Assembly (NCBI GenBank): GCA_963853835.1
Contig: OY970832.1
Coordinates: 27,336,208 to 27,400,207 of the forward strand
Direction of reading: 5' to 3'
From: Calendula officinalis
Lineage: Eukaryota > Streptophyta > Magnoliopsida > Asterales > Asteraceae
Length of the DNA stretch: 64,000 nt
The notes beneath the pieces were generated by a model that did no database searches, was not told where the DNA came from, and saw only the letters and a program-made list of their open reading frames with translations. Both the position numbers and the translations under genes were made by a program. Below are positions 47,192 to 59,363 of the stretch, one piece after another (the stretch's first letter is position 1; the number at the start of each line of letters is the position of its first letter).

Positions 47192-48321
47192 ATGTCAATG
47201 GAGGCCACCGCAAATCAGTCACTCTCCTTACCATGGAAAACACGCATTACTCTTTCCATTCTCACCACGTTCACCACCGCATGTTTCCGGAAAAACGGCA
47301 CCGTCAACCGTCGTCTTCTTAATTTAATCTCCTTCCGGAGCCCGGCGACATCCACATCCGTTAACGGCGTTGCGTCACACGATGTCGTAGTAGATCAGGA
47401 AAGGAACCTCTGGTTCAGAGTCTTTGTACCTACGCAACACGCCGGTGATGATCTATCGGTGATCGTGTTCTTTCACGGCGGCGGATTCATCTACCTCTCT
47501 CCGGACGCCCGGGCCTACGATGCCGTGTGCCGCCGATTAGCTAGAAACTCACCGGCGGTTATTGTGTCTGTTAATTACAGGCTTGCGCCGGAGCATCGGT
47601 ATCCGGCTCAACATCATGATTGCTTTGATGTACTGAAGTTTCTTAACGATGAAGAAAATAGATCTAAATCGTTGCCGGAGAATGCGAATCTGTTTCGGTG
47701 CTTTCTCGCCGGAGATAGCGCTGGTGGAAACCTAGCACATCATGTTGCTCAAAGAGCAAGTGAATTCAACTTCACGAGACTTAAGGTATGATCGATTATT
47801 GATAATTTTTAGTTTTTATACAGCTATGTTTTTTAACTTTTTACCAAACAATACATTATTTATTACAAAAATATACATCATGTTTGAAGGTAATCGGAGT
47901 GGTGGCAATTCAGCCTTTCTTCGGCGGAGAGGATCGGACCGAGTCTGAGATACGGCTTGAAGGAGTACCGCTCGTTTCAAAAAAGCGAACCGATTGGATG
48001 TTGAAAGCATTTTTACCACAAGGGGAAGTATTGAATCGTGACCATCCAATTATCAACGTTAGCGGCCCAAACGCCGTTGACCTGTCAAAAATAGAGTTCC
48101 CGCCAACTATGGTGGTTGTTGGCGGTTTTGATACTCTATACGACTGGCAAAAAAGGTACTACGAGTGGCTACTAAGGTTGGGGAAAGAAGTGTACTTGTT
48201 TGAGTACCCGAACATGTGCCATGCTTTCTATATCTTCCCGGAATTGCCCGAATCTACACAACTTATAGGGCAGGTGAAGGAGTTTATTCGTAAAGTGTCG
48301 AGTAATGTTAGCACTTCATAA
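47192..48321 (+). CDS. Carboxylesterase, plant CXE class (CXE18-like), intact copy CXE-5
   Basis: Two exons (47192-47785 and 47890-48321) with a 104-base GT-AG intron (GTATGATC ... TTTGAAG) encode 341 residues, the usual length of plant CXE proteins. The enzyme is an alpha/beta hydrolase of the HSR203J/GID1-like family that hydrolyses carboxylic esters; the natural substrate is unknown. Visible motifs are HGGG (residues about 95-98, oxyanion hole), SVNYRLAPEHRYPA, GDSAGG (catalytic Ser near 176), VVVGGFD (catalytic Asp near 280) and MCHAF (catalytic His near 310). There is no signal peptide, so a cytosolic enzyme is likely. The N-terminal LPWKTRI and NGTVNRRLLN resemble CXE18-type proteins. 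The start is the first Met of MSMEATANQS, conserved in all copies. It is the only copy here with every motif and no stop. Confidence 0.9.
47786..47889 (+). other. Intron of CXE-5
   Basis: Phase 0, 104 bases, AT-rich, with GT-AG ends. It lies between the Lys of FTRLK and the Val of VIGVVAIQPF. The same position is used in all array copies; in CXE-1 the donor is lost. Confidence 0.85.
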
Positions 48322-48713
48322 ATAAGTTAATACCTTGGTTCATTAGTAACTAATTTTATTAATCATGCATAAGTGTGGTATCATGTGTATTAATATACAT
48401 TGAGGTATCTGGTCACAAATCTATTTGTGGGGTTTATACGAATGTTGTGTTTGAACTTAGTAGTATCTATTTGTGTGATAATAAAGAAGCACTAAGTTTT
48501 ATACAATGGGGTATCTAGTCACAAAATCTTTGTTTTTATTGACGAAAATGGTTGAGGGGTCCTAAATTTGAATCATAGAAGCAACATGAGGTTCACTCAG
48601 AGCTACCCGCGAGGTAGATGGTCACCCTGCATCATATGTTGTGGTTAATAATAGGTGTTTCTGTAATGTGTATGTGAAACATTGGTAAGAAAGCAGGTTT
48701 ATACTGGTAACGA
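48322..48713. other. 3' flank of CXE-5
   Basis: Shared post-gene region with two GTATCTGGTCACAAA-like words and GCTACCCGCGAGGTAGATGG. No open frame of note. It leads directly into helicase fragment H1. Confidence 0.6.
48480..48485 (+). promoter_or_regulatory. Possible poly(A) signal of CXE-5
   Basis: AATAAA occurs 159 bases after the stop codon and is kept in most units. It is the only canonical signal in the 3' flank. Confidence 0.4.
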
Positions 48714-48870
48714 ATGAGAATTAGTATAATTAAAGGTAAGATCACATCAGGTGCGAAATTTGGTACAATTTCCACTATTCCGCGTATGTTCCTTATTCCT
48801 TTGGACAACAAAATGTCTTTTAGATTTAAAAGAAGACAGTTTCCTATGCAATTATGTTTCGTCATGACTA
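48714..48870 (+). pseudogene. Helitron helicase fragment H1, unit 6
   Basis: Reads MRISIIKGKITSGAKFG, IPRMFLIPLDNKMSFRFKRR and QFPMQLCFVMTIN. This is the block preceding the last helicase motif. The spacer starts right after MTINK, so H1 and H2 are two halves of one helicase region pushed apart by the spacer. Confidence 0.78.
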
Positions 48871-49740
48871 TCAATAAACTGATAATAAATTTCAGAAATT
48901 TGTTATGGCACCTTCCAAAAATATAATCCGGAATTTTAAGAAAATATAAAGATAATTTAAACGAATTAAATATGGAAGTTGATTTAAACTTGTTTTTCTT
49001 TTTTAAATAAATGTTGTAAACCGTAATTTAATGTTGATTTAAATCTAGTATTTTCTCCAAACTAGGAAATTCATTTATAAAAGCATTTTCAGGAATTTAA
49101 ATAAAGAATTCATTGACTAGACCATTCATTAAATGAAATGAATTCATTTCCGGAAATACTATTTGACCGAATCGCTTGACAAAATTTAAATTTTGAAATC
49201 GCCCAAATGACTAAAAGGCACTTTGAGTCAGCATTACCCATCATTAAAAAGGACCAACCCAACGATGCGAAATGGACATGTCGTCGTAAAATTGTATTGT
49301 TTAGCTCCATAGATAGGTGGTAGATTATCAAATTATGAGCGAGCGTACCAGACAAATTCTCTTATGCAGCTATACTATTTATTTAAATGTTGCGGTTATG
49401 TAATTTAATGTGACAGTGATAATTATTGTAATTTTGAATTCCTTATTTTAAGGATACCTATAATTATGGTTTAGGGTTTAAAAATCACAACTAAAATTAA
49501 TCCGATAAATATAGTATATTTGAATTTTATATTTTAATACCGGTATTAATTAGACTCTCGTTAAAGGTGAACTAATAATATAAACCAATGTGGGTAACTA
49601 ACACTCCTATTTTAATATAAAAGTTATCACCCGTAAATGCAAATTTATTTTTGGAAGGTGCCATAATCGAATTTATTTTTTGATTTAAAAGAATTTGTTA
49701 ATACTCATAAGAATTAATAATAATATGAAATTACCATATT
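48871..49740. repeat. Unit 6 spacer, subrepeat A
   Basis: Best-preserved A copy. It runs from AAACTGATAATAAATTTC to GAAATTACCATATTA and aligns by eye with 49907-50768. It holds CCATTCATTAAATGAAATG, a GATGCGAAATGGACATGTCG segment, GAGCGAGCGTACC and GGTGAACTAATAATATAAAC. No gene. The origin is unknown. Confidence 0.75.
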
Positions 49741-49906
49741 ATGATACATATAGTGGTTTTTTTAAATCAAGAAGCTAATAAATAATTTTTGGCACTTTGT
49801 AATGGAATTTTCCAAAAGTAAAATCTAGTTTTCCACAAAATAAAATCTAGTATTTTAAGGAAAAAAAATAATGATAATTTCGTGTTAATAATTAATTTCT
49901 TAAATC
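49741..49906. repeat. Junction between subrepeats A and B, unit 6
   Basis: About 166 bases. Part of it (GGCACTTTGTAATGGAATTTTCC then AAAATCTAG) resembles the start of the A/B segment, so it may be a truncated third copy. Confidence 0.5.
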
Positions 49907-50768
49907 GACAAACTGATAATGAATTTCGAAAATTTGTTATGGCACCTACGAAAATAAAATCCGGAATTTTAAGAAAATTCGATGATAATTTGAACTAATT
50001 AAATATGGAAGTTGATTTATATATGTTTTTGTTGAAAAAATATAGTAAATCATAATTTAATATTGATTTGAATCTGGTATTTTCTCTAAATTTGGAAATT
50101 CATTTATAAAAACACTTTCAGGAATTCAGCTAAAAAATCATTTACTGGACCAATCATTAAATGAAATGAATTAATTTCCAGAAATACTATTTGAACAAAT
50201 CGTTTGACAAAATCTAAATTTTGAAATCATCCAAATGACTAAAAGGACCTTTGAGCCAGCATTACAAATTATCAAAAAGGACCAAACCAACGATGGGAAA
50301 TGAACATGTCATCTTAAAATTGTCATGCTTAGCTCCATAGATAGGTGACAGATTATGAAATTATGAGCGAGCGTACCCGAAAAATTATCGTATGCTGGTA
50401 AACTTTTTATTTAAATATTGTGGTTATGTAATTTAATGTGTCTGTGATAATTTTTGTAATTTTGAATTCTTTATTTTAAGGATCCCTATAATTATAGTTT
50501 ACGGTTTAAAAATCACAACTGGAACTAATCCGATAAATATAGTTGTTCTGAATTGCCTTTTTTACTACCGGTATTAATTAGTCCCCCATTAAAGATGAAC
50601 TAATAAAATAAAACAATGTGGGTAACTAACAATGCTATTTTAAGATAAATTTTATCACCCGTAAAATACAAATTTATTTTGGAAGGTGCCATAATCGAAT
50701 TTATTGATTGATTTAAAAGAATTTATTAATATTCTTAAGAATTAATCATAATATGAAATTACTATAAT
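49907..50768. repeat. Unit 6 spacer, subrepeat B
   Basis: Second copy of the A segment, about 1.03 kb downstream of A, diverged by many substitutions. B copies from different units resemble each other more than they resemble A, so the A/B doubling came before the array amplification. Confidence 0.75.
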
Positions 50769-50965
50769 AGCAAGGTGTAATTTGCTAGGTGTAAAAAAAC
50801 ATTGGTCAAATTTTATCACTCGTAAAATATAAATTTATTTAGGTTATTTTATATTTGTTTGCAAATCACGCATTATGTGCTGAAAATAACATATTATTAA
50901 AATAAAATTGGTCAAGTTTTAAACAATATATATTACGATTTATATTTGTATTTCTAGAATTAGTT

Positions 50966-51193
50966 TTCAACATTATATTAGGAAATTTTGGGTCCTGCAT
51001 TTTAATTTTGGTCATCTGAAATACACCCCTCAAGTGTGCTTTGCTATGACTATTAACAAAAGCCAAGGTCAGACATTGTCGCAACTTGGTTTGTTTCTAC
51101 AAAAACCAGTATTTTCAAATGAGATTGTATGTCGTTGTCTCAAGAGTTAAGAGCAAAAAAGGATTGAAGGTTATTTGTTGCCACAAAGATGGC
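50966..51193 (+). pseudogene. Helitron helicase fragment H2, unit 6
   Basis: Carries CFAMTINKSQGQTLSQLG and KPVFSNEIVCRCLKS then stop. The VVVSRVKSKKG block follows in the neighbouring frame. Confidence 0.75.
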
Positions 51194-51463
51194 AAAAAGT
51201 TTTATATTGTCTCTATATTTTTCTAATACCATTTATTCATGTATCAAAAGTTGTTTATTATCATTTCAATTATAGAGTGTCATATTATTTCAACATTATC
51301 ACAATTTTATTATTTTCCTATATCTCTCTTAAAGCATGCCCGCCTATTCCCGCGGGCTTTAAAGCCGGTTGTTCTATATATAGGTGATAGATAGGTGGTA
51401 TATTTTCACACACACCTATATCTCATCCATAAAATTACATTGATTTTATTTGTGTCTTGATTC

Positions 51464-52518
51464 ATGTCAATGGAGGCCACCGCAAAACAGTCACTCTCCT
51501 TACCATGGAAAACACGCATTACTCTTTCCGTTCTCACCACCTTCACCACCGCATGTTTCCGGAAAAACGGCACCGTCAACCGTCGTCTTCTTAATTTAAT
51601 CTCCTTCCGGAGCACGGCGACATCCACATCCGTTAACGGTGTTGCGTCACACGATGTCATAATAGATCAGGAAAGGAACCTCTAGTTCAGAGTCTTTTTA
51701 CCTACGCAACACGCCGGTGATGATCTACCGTGATCGTGTTCTCTCAAGGCGGCGGATTCATCTACCTCTCTCCGGACGCCCGTGCCTACGATGCCGTGTG
51801 CCGCCGATTAGCTAGAAACTCACCGCCGGTTATTGTGTCTGTTAATTACAGGCTTGCGCCGGAGCATCGGTATCCGGCTCAACATCATGATTGCTTTGAT
51901 GTACTGAAGTTTCTTAATGATGAAGAAAATAGATCTAAATCGTTTCCGGAGAATGCAAATCTGTTTCGGTGCTTTCTCGCCGGAGATAGCGCTGGTGGAA
52001 ACCTAGCACATCATGTTGCTCAAAGAGCAAGTGAATTCAACTTCACGAGACTTGAGGTATGATCGATTATTGATAATTTTTAGTTTTTATACAGCTATGT
52101 TTTTTTAACTTTTTACCAAACAATACATTAATTATTACAAAAATATACATCATGTTTGAAGGTAATCGGGGTGGTGGCAATTCAGCCTTTCTTCGATCGA
52201 GAGGAGCGGACCGAGTCTGAGATACGGCTTGAAGGAGTACCGCTCGTTTCAAAAAAGTGAACCGCTTGGATGTTGAAAGCATTTTTACCACAAGGGGAAG
52301 TATTGAATCGTGCCCATCCAATTATCAACGTTAGCGGCCCAAACGCCGTTGACCTGTCAAAAATAGAGTTCCCTCCAACAATGGTGGTTGTTGGCGGTTT
52401 TGATACTCTATACGACTGGCAAAAGAGGTATTATGAGTGGCTACTAAGGTTGGGGAAAGAAGTGTACTTGTTTGAGTCCCAGAACATGTGCCATGCTTTC
52501 TATATCTTCCCGGAATAA
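51464..52518 (+). pseudogene. Carboxylesterase pseudogene CXE-6
   Basis: Closest in sequence to CXE-5 but dead. TAG at 51683-51685 replaces the Trp of NLWF. A one-base deletion near 51730 shifts the frame, and HGGG reads QGGG. Exon 2 (from 52162) has TGA at 52258-52260 in place of Arg. The C terminus is cut at FPE by a deletion that joins it to the post-gene sequence, so about 27 codons are missing. GDSAGG and CHAF remain. Confidence 0.92.
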
Positions 52519-52904
52519 ATAAGTTAATACCTTTTTTAATTAGTAACTAAATTTATTAATCATGCATAACTGTGGTATCATGTGTATTAATATACATTGA
52601 GGTATCTGGTCACAAATCTATATATGTGGGGTTTGTACGAATGTTGTGTTTGAACTTAGTAGTATCTATTTATGTAATAATAAAGAAACACTAAGTTTTA
52701 TACAATGAGGTATATGGTCACACAATCTTTGTTTTTATTGACGAAAATGGTTGAAAGGTCCTAAATTTAAATCATAGAAGTAACATGAGGTTCACTTAGA
52801 GCTACCCGCGAGGTAGATGGTCACCCTGCATCATATGTTGTGGTTAATAATAGGTGCTTCTATAATGTGTATGTGAAACATTGGTCAGAAAGCAGGTTTA
52901 TACT
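52519..52904. other. 3' flank of CXE-6
   Basis: Shared post-gene region with TATCTGGTCACAAATC, AATAATAAAG and GCTACCCGCGAGGTAGATGG. No gene. Confidence 0.6.
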
Positions 52905-53094
52905 GGTTACGAATGAGGATTAGTATAATTAAAGGTAAAACCACATTAGATGCGAAATTTGGTACAATTTGCACTATTCCGCGTATGTTCCTTATTCCTT
53001 CGGACAACAAAATGTCTTTCAAATTTAAAAGAAGACAGTTTCCTATACAATTATTTTTTGTCATGACTATCAATAAACTGATAATAAATTTCAT
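52905..53094 (+). pseudogene. Helitron helicase fragment H1, unit 7
   Basis: Reads MRISIIKGKTTLDAKFG, IPRMFLIPSDNKMSFKFKRR and QFPIQLFFVMTIN. Open across the fragment. Confidence 0.75.
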
Positions 53095-54766
53095 AAATTT
53101 GTTATGGCACCTTCCAAAAATATAATCCGGAATTTTAAGAAAATATAATGATAATTTAAACGAATTAAATATGGAAGTTTATTTAAACTTGTTTTTTTTT
53201 TTTTTTTGAAAAAATAAATACTGTAAATCATAATTTAATGTTGATTTAAATCTACTATTTTCTCCAAATTAGGAAATTCATTTATAAAAGCATTTTCAGA
53301 AATTTAACTAAAGAAATCATTAACTTGACCATTCATTAAATGAAATTAATTCATTTCCGAAAATACTATTTGACCGAATTGTTTGACAAAATTTAAATTT
53401 TGAAATCGTCCAAATGACTAAAAGGCCCTTTGAGTCAGCATTACACATCATTAAAAAGGACCAACCCAACGATGGGAAATGGACATGTCGTCATAAAATT
53501 GTATAGCTTAGCTCCATAGATAGGTGGTAGATTATCAAATTATGAGCGAGCGTACCCGACAAATTCTCTTATGCAGCTATACTTTTTATTTAAATGTTGC
53601 GCTTATGTAATTTAATGTGACAGTAATAATTATTGTAATTTTGAATTCCTTATTTTAAGGATACCTATAACTATGGTTTAGGGTTTAAAAATCACAACTA
53701 AAATTAATCCGATAAATATAGTATATTTGAATTTCTTATTTTAATACCGGTATTAATTAGACTCTCGTTAAAGGTGAACTAATAATATAAACCAATGTGG
53801 GTAACTAACACTCTTATTTTAATATAAAAGTTATCACCCGTAAATGCAAATTTATTTTTGGAACGTGCCATAATTGAATTTATTTTTTGATTTAAAAGAA
53901 TTTGTTAATACTCATAAGAATTAATAATAATATGAAATTACCTTATTATGATACATATAGTAGTTTTTATAAATCAAGAAGCTGATAAATAATTTTTGGC
54001 ACTTTGTAATGAATTTTCTAAAAATAAAATCTAGTTTTCCATAAATAAAATCTAGTATTTTAAGGAAAAAAATAATGATAATTTCGTGTTAATAATTAAT
54101 TTTCTTAAATCGACAAACTAATAATGAATTTCGGAAATTTGTTATGGCGCCTACAAAAATAAAATCCGGAATTTTAAGAAAATTTGATGATAATTTGAAC
54201 TAATTAAATATGGAAGTTGATTTATATATGTTTTTGTTGAAAAAATATTGTAAATCATAATTTAATATTGATTTGAATCCGGTATTTTCTCTAAATTTGG
54301 AAATTCATTTATAAAAACACTTTCAAGAATCAGCTAAAAAATCATTTACTGGACCTATCATTAAATGAAATGAATTAATTTCTGTAAATACTATTTGAAC
54401 AAATCGTTTGACAAAATCGAAATTTTGAAATCGTCCAAATGATTAAAAGGACCTTTGAGTCAGCATTACACATAATCAAAAAGGACCAAACCAACGATAG
54501 GAAATGAACATGTCATCTTAAAATTGTCATGCTTAGCTCCATAGATAGGTGACAGATTATCAAATCATGAGCGAGCGTACCCGACAAATTATCGTATGCC
54601 GGTAAACTTTTTATTTAAATATTGCGGTTATGTAATTTAATGTGTCTGTGATAATTTTTCTAATTTTGAATTCTTTATTTTAAGGATCCCTATAATTATA
54701 GTTTACGGTTTAAAAATCGCAACTGAAATTAATGCGATAAATATAGTTGTTCTGAATTGCCTTTTT
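53095..54766. repeat. Unit 7 spacer, cut at the duplication junction
   Basis: A and most of B are present, up to TCTGAATTGCCTTTTT. The remaining B end, H2 and the 5' part of the next gene are absent because copy 2 of the 16-kb duplication starts here. Confidence 0.8.
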
Positions 54767-56530
54767 AACGAGACTTACTGGATGAATGAGATTATGAATA
54801 CAACTACATCGCGATAATCAACAAGATTTCGCCAGATAATAGACACAATCTAGAACCAATCACCGAGTCAATACTCAACGGGAATCATCATATAACCAGT
54901 ATAACCGACAGACGATACCACATCACGAGTCAACGAGATCTCAATACAATCCGAACGAATCAAAGTGCGTCATTCCCTCTTAGGCCATTAGGGAATGAGG
55001 CCGATGAAGTTGATCATGGTGTCCCTTAATGAACCCACAACCGCGAACTTCACCACTACGATCCATACCACTCCTCCACCGGGTACTCCCTTGACCACCG
55101 CCCAACATATTACACAAAGTAATACTCAAGCCGCCGTGGTTCATCACGAAATGAAATCATCTCTCAAGGAATTCATACGGGTAACTCATTCGATATCAAA
55201 CGAAACAATAACAAAGATAACTCCACGAGATCGGAACAAGATGATTATCACAACCCGAATCACTAATAAATGAATCTCACACAAGGGCAATCCAACCGAG
55301 ACACCACACGAGGAATTTATACGACTTGAAGCAATACCAAGTGAGGCATTACAAGTATATTCCAACAATCAAGATATCTAACCAACTATTCAAACATAAC
55401 GTACCACTAATAATCCTATGTTCTTACAATTCAATGCATTTATCATGAGTTTATCAATGAATCAATCTTCGCCTAATCATAATTTATTCAAATCACTAGA
55501 AATTTCGATTCAGTGTTCTAAGCATCACATTTGTAATAAAAATAACCCAAATAACATATAAACACATAGCATTTATGTATATATATATATAACTACAAGT
55601 ATACAGATGTACGTAGATGAACCCACCTGGGAATTAGCAACTTCAACAATAAACTTAGCAATTCCAACGCCACCGATCAATGGAGTTATCACAATTTCCA
55701 CTTGGTGACCTATATAATACATACATATATTTTCAATCATCATCAAGTTCATAATCTAAGACTACACCCATACTTGACAAATTTTCCCTAATTTGTCAAG
55801 ATTATCAAACCCTATCTTAAATTGTTCATACTCTTGATTTTACTAGTTATAAAGGTGAATACTAACTCAATACATCATTATATGAAGACACTATGTCTGA
55901 ATTTTAACTTCTAAAATCGGACCCCAAACTAGGGTTCATAATCTTCCCCAATTTCTCCCAAGATTATACTTGCATGAAGCTAAAGGGTGTTGCTTTACCT
56001 TAATATGATGATTCTATGATGAAATCCCTTTGATTTGGGTTGAAATATGCCTTGAATCGTGGGAAATCGCCAAAAATCGCCGGAGTTCGATGGGTGTGAA
56101 TTTTGGGTGAAAAATAAGAAGTTTTGGGAAAAAATCCGTTTTTAATGGTCTGGCTGCAAGAATTCGCGCCGCGAATTGCTAGTTCGCACCGCGAATTTTC
56201 CCTATTTAAAGTTCGCCCCGCGAATTGCTATTTGGCACCGCGAATTCTCCCTATTTTCGCGTTCGTGCCCAATTTCGCGGTCGCTAAATGAAGTTGCTAT
56301 TTGATTCGGTGCATTTTTTCGTGCCGCGAACTATGGGTTCGCACCGTGAACTTCTAAGATGCTGCAATTTTCCAATTTTTACTCCTATTTAACTTATATC
56401 ATTTAATCAAATACTCAAAAACACAGATTTTAACCATAAATCCAACTAACAAATCCTAATACCGTATTATTTACCAAGTAATATTTAACTTAACAATTAA
56501 AAATACTAAATACAGAACACGTATGTTACA
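54767..56530. mobile_element. Second copy of the first solo LTR (5' part missing)
   Basis: Corresponds to 38681-40448. It lacks the first 516 bases, including the TG end and the ACTGA target copy. The right end ATGTTACA and target ACTGA (56531-56535) are kept. The CCGCGAA motif cluster lies at about 56163-56353. Confidence 0.9.
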
Positions 56531-56605
56531 ACTGAAGTTTCTTAACGATGAAGAAAATAGATCTAAATCGTTGCCGGAGAATGCGAATCTGTTTCGGTGC
56601 TTTCT
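56531..56605 (+). pseudogene. Duplicate of CXE-4 exon 1 middle part
   Basis: Same 75 bases as 40449-40523, stranded between the two LTR copies. The upstream half of exon 1 was not included in the duplication. Confidence 0.9.
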
Positions 56606-58421
56606 TGTCACACCCCGCCAAAAATGAGTTTTACTTCATCTTAAATATTTTGCGGAAGAATGGAGGTGTAACGTTCATGATTACATAGCAAAAATTAAGT
56701 AAACAAACAACCACATAAATAACATAATGAAAATGGTTTACCTTCTAAAAATGGAAAGTTTCCAAAATTAGTAGTTTCCTAAAATGGTTAGTTTTGAAAA
56801 TGAAATGTTTGTTTGTAAACATAAATGTTCATTCATGGCTCACGATAATCCACGACTCATATCCTCCAGTCTTACTGAGCTCCTAAATCACCTGAAAAAC
56901 ATAAGTAAAAGGGTCAACAAATAATGTTGAATGAATCCACAAGGTTTGAGTGTTTCTGTTGAAAATGTTATGTTTGCTACTCAAAATGTTTGTTGAGAAA
57001 ATAGTTTTATGAAAGATGTCTTGGATAACCATGTAATGATCAAATAATGTTGGGACGATGAGTGTCAGCCTATAATACTATCTGCATATCCATGGTCTAG
57101 ATCCACTAGTTAATGATTGCTGGCACCTTAGTCCAGTATAATAATTTTTTTTCATGCCAACGCGATAATGAAAATGTAAAGTTGTTGTACAGTCATATGT
57201 TAAAATAGTAAATGTAGCATAGCTTATGTTTTCCACCCCGATAGTTTATAAACAGTAAAAAGTAGTAAAAGGGGTTGTGGACTCACCTGGCCAAAGCTTA
57301 GCACTAGATTAACCTCGAAGAATCTCTTCAAAGACTCCTAGCGCCTAAACGCAATAATAATCTAATTAGACTAAGCTAACACAGGAGATTTAATAATAAA
57401 TTATTACGATATATGATTTGCGTTATGTTTTATGTTTTGTGAGATCAAATGAATTAGAGTTATTGGACCTTAATGGACCGAAGTGAAATGAAATGAAATG
57501 GGCTTCGAAATGAAATGAAATGAGCTTCGAAATGAAATGAAATGGGCTTGGGTTAGGCTTAATGGGCCTAGATGGGCTTAATGGGCCTAGATGGGCTTAA
57601 TGGTCCTAGTTGGGCTTAATGGGCCACTCGGTGGGCCACTTGGGCCTCAAGTTGGGCTTAGGTCCGATTAGGTTGGGCCATGGATTGGGCTTGGGCCCAA
57701 TTTGGTGCGGTTTGGGCTATGAATGGGCCACGAGTTTGGGCTTTGGCCCAATTGGGTTTGGCTACTAATGGGCCGACTAAAGTTTGGCGCGATGGGATTG
57801 GTTAGATAGAATGGGCCAAGTATGGGCCTTGGCCCAATTAGGCATTCGGGTTTGGGTCGATCGGTTGGGTCAAGCACAAGCCATGACCTGGTTTCACTTG
57901 TGGGTCAGACTATGGTCAACGAAAGTCAACAAAAGTCAACTAGGGTTTCATTGTATTTGGTCTAGGGTGAGGGTTTAGAATTAGGGTTTGGCCGAATGGA
58001 TTAGGGTTTCGGTCTAGGGTTTGAACCAAAATGGTTGTCACCGGCTATCGGTGCCGGTGACTCGAGTCTAGGTTCAAGTCACATTTACCACAATCAAAGT
58101 TCAAGGCTTTCTAGGGTTTAGGTCAAGAAATCAACAAACAACAAATTAGGGTTTAGATAACACGAATAAGAAATCAAACGAACAAATAACGATCAGCAAA
58201 TGGATAAACGAACAAACCCTTTGACATGCATGCAAACATGCACGTTGGGATCAAGCACAAGAATTTCCGAGACCATATGGCCTTGGCCATGGTTTCGGTT
58301 TCGAACATACGTACCGAAACAAATAAAAAAAACAAGGAAAGGGTATAAGGCATTACCTCGTGCGTACCACGAACAAGAGATCGAAAGGGATTGCTTGTTT
58401 CTCGATCAAGAATCGGACGAA

Positions 58422-58448
58422 GATGATGATGATGATGATGATGATGAT
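58422..58448. repeat. GAT microsatellite, 9 repeats
   Basis: Duplicate of the 29-repeat run at 42346. The 60-base difference explains most of the length change of this LTR copy. Confidence 0.97.
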
Positions 58449-59110
58449 GCTTGCGTCGGCCGATAGAGAGGGAGAGATCAAAGAGAGTAGGGTTTGCCAA
58501 TGAGTTATATTTATAGTGGAAGATTTCAGGGTTAGATGATAGAGTTCAAGTAGGATACAAACTCTTTTAAATCAAAGATAGAGATAAGAGTTAAGGAAGG
58601 ATAAGATCTAGGTTTGAATTCAAATTAGGATAAAGATTGAAATTATATAAACAAATAAAATGATAATGATAGGGTTTAAGTATAAAATCAAGATAAAGAT
58701 AAAGGTAAAAGATTCAAAAGGAAAAGAAGATAAGGATAGAAGTTCAAGTTTAAATAAGATGATAAGGATAATAACAATTAATGTTTGAAAAGGGATAACC
58801 ACACCACCAAGAGGTGGTTGGTCGAAATTATGGGTACCAAGAGAAGGGGTTTCGTCCATTTGATGGTCGGGACAACAATTGATGTGTTGGTTTTGGAATA
58901 AAATCCGTTACGAGTCACATTTGGTTAATTATTTTGATTTATTGTTTTAAATAATACATAAGTATCATTTTTAGAAATGTTTTTAGGAAATGAAGTCACC
59001 ACAAGTAATATAAAATGTCGTGTTAACTAAAATAGTTAAACACTGATGTATGGTGCAAATGTTAAATGTTTGGTGAACTAGGTATGTGTTTGGATGCCAA
59101 AAATATAAAT

Positions 59111-59328
59111 GAAACGAAATGAGAATAGTTTCTAGAAATAGAAACTTTCTAAATACAAAAATGATATGAAATGAGGAAAGTTTTTAAAAATAGAAACTTT
59201 CTAAAATTAGAAATGATATGAAATAAGGAAAGTTTCTAAATTTAGAAACGTTCTAACATTAGAAATGATACGAAATGAGAAAGTTTCTAAAAATAGAAAC
59301 TTTATAAATATAGAAAGTAAGAAATGAA
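59111..59328. repeat. Hairpin repeat block, second copy
   Basis: Duplicate of the AAAGTTTCTA...TAGAAACTTT block at 43095-43312. One arm differs (GAAACTTTC here, GAAGCTTTC there), and here the pairing is better. Confidence 0.8.
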
Positions 59329-59363
59329 AAATAGTAACATACCCAAAATGTCGAGTTGTCGCA

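Larger units (their letters stand above)
38681..54766 (+). repeat. First copy of a 16,086-bp tandem duplication
   Basis: The sequence from AACGAGACTTACTGGATG at 38681 starts again at 54767 and runs to the window end with few differences. Copy 1 holds the rest of the first solo LTR, the 3' parts of CXE-4, the second solo LTR, units 5 and 6 and part of unit 7. Only small indels and microsatellite changes alter the offset (16086, then 16082, 16016 and 15984). Confidence 0.93.
56606..59363 (-). mobile_element. Second copy of the gypsy-family solo LTR (2758 bp)
   Basis: Corresponds to 40524-43347, with TTTCT on both sides (56601-56605 and 59364-59368). It is 66 bases shorter because the GAT run has nine repeats instead of 29 and 6 bases are lost near 57685. 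Confidence 0.92.

Noticed and set aside
52067..52321. Minus-strand frames reading MDGHDSILPL in every CXE copy
   Set aside because: They are antisense shadows of exon 2 of the carboxylesterase genes. Their repetition only reflects the gene copies.
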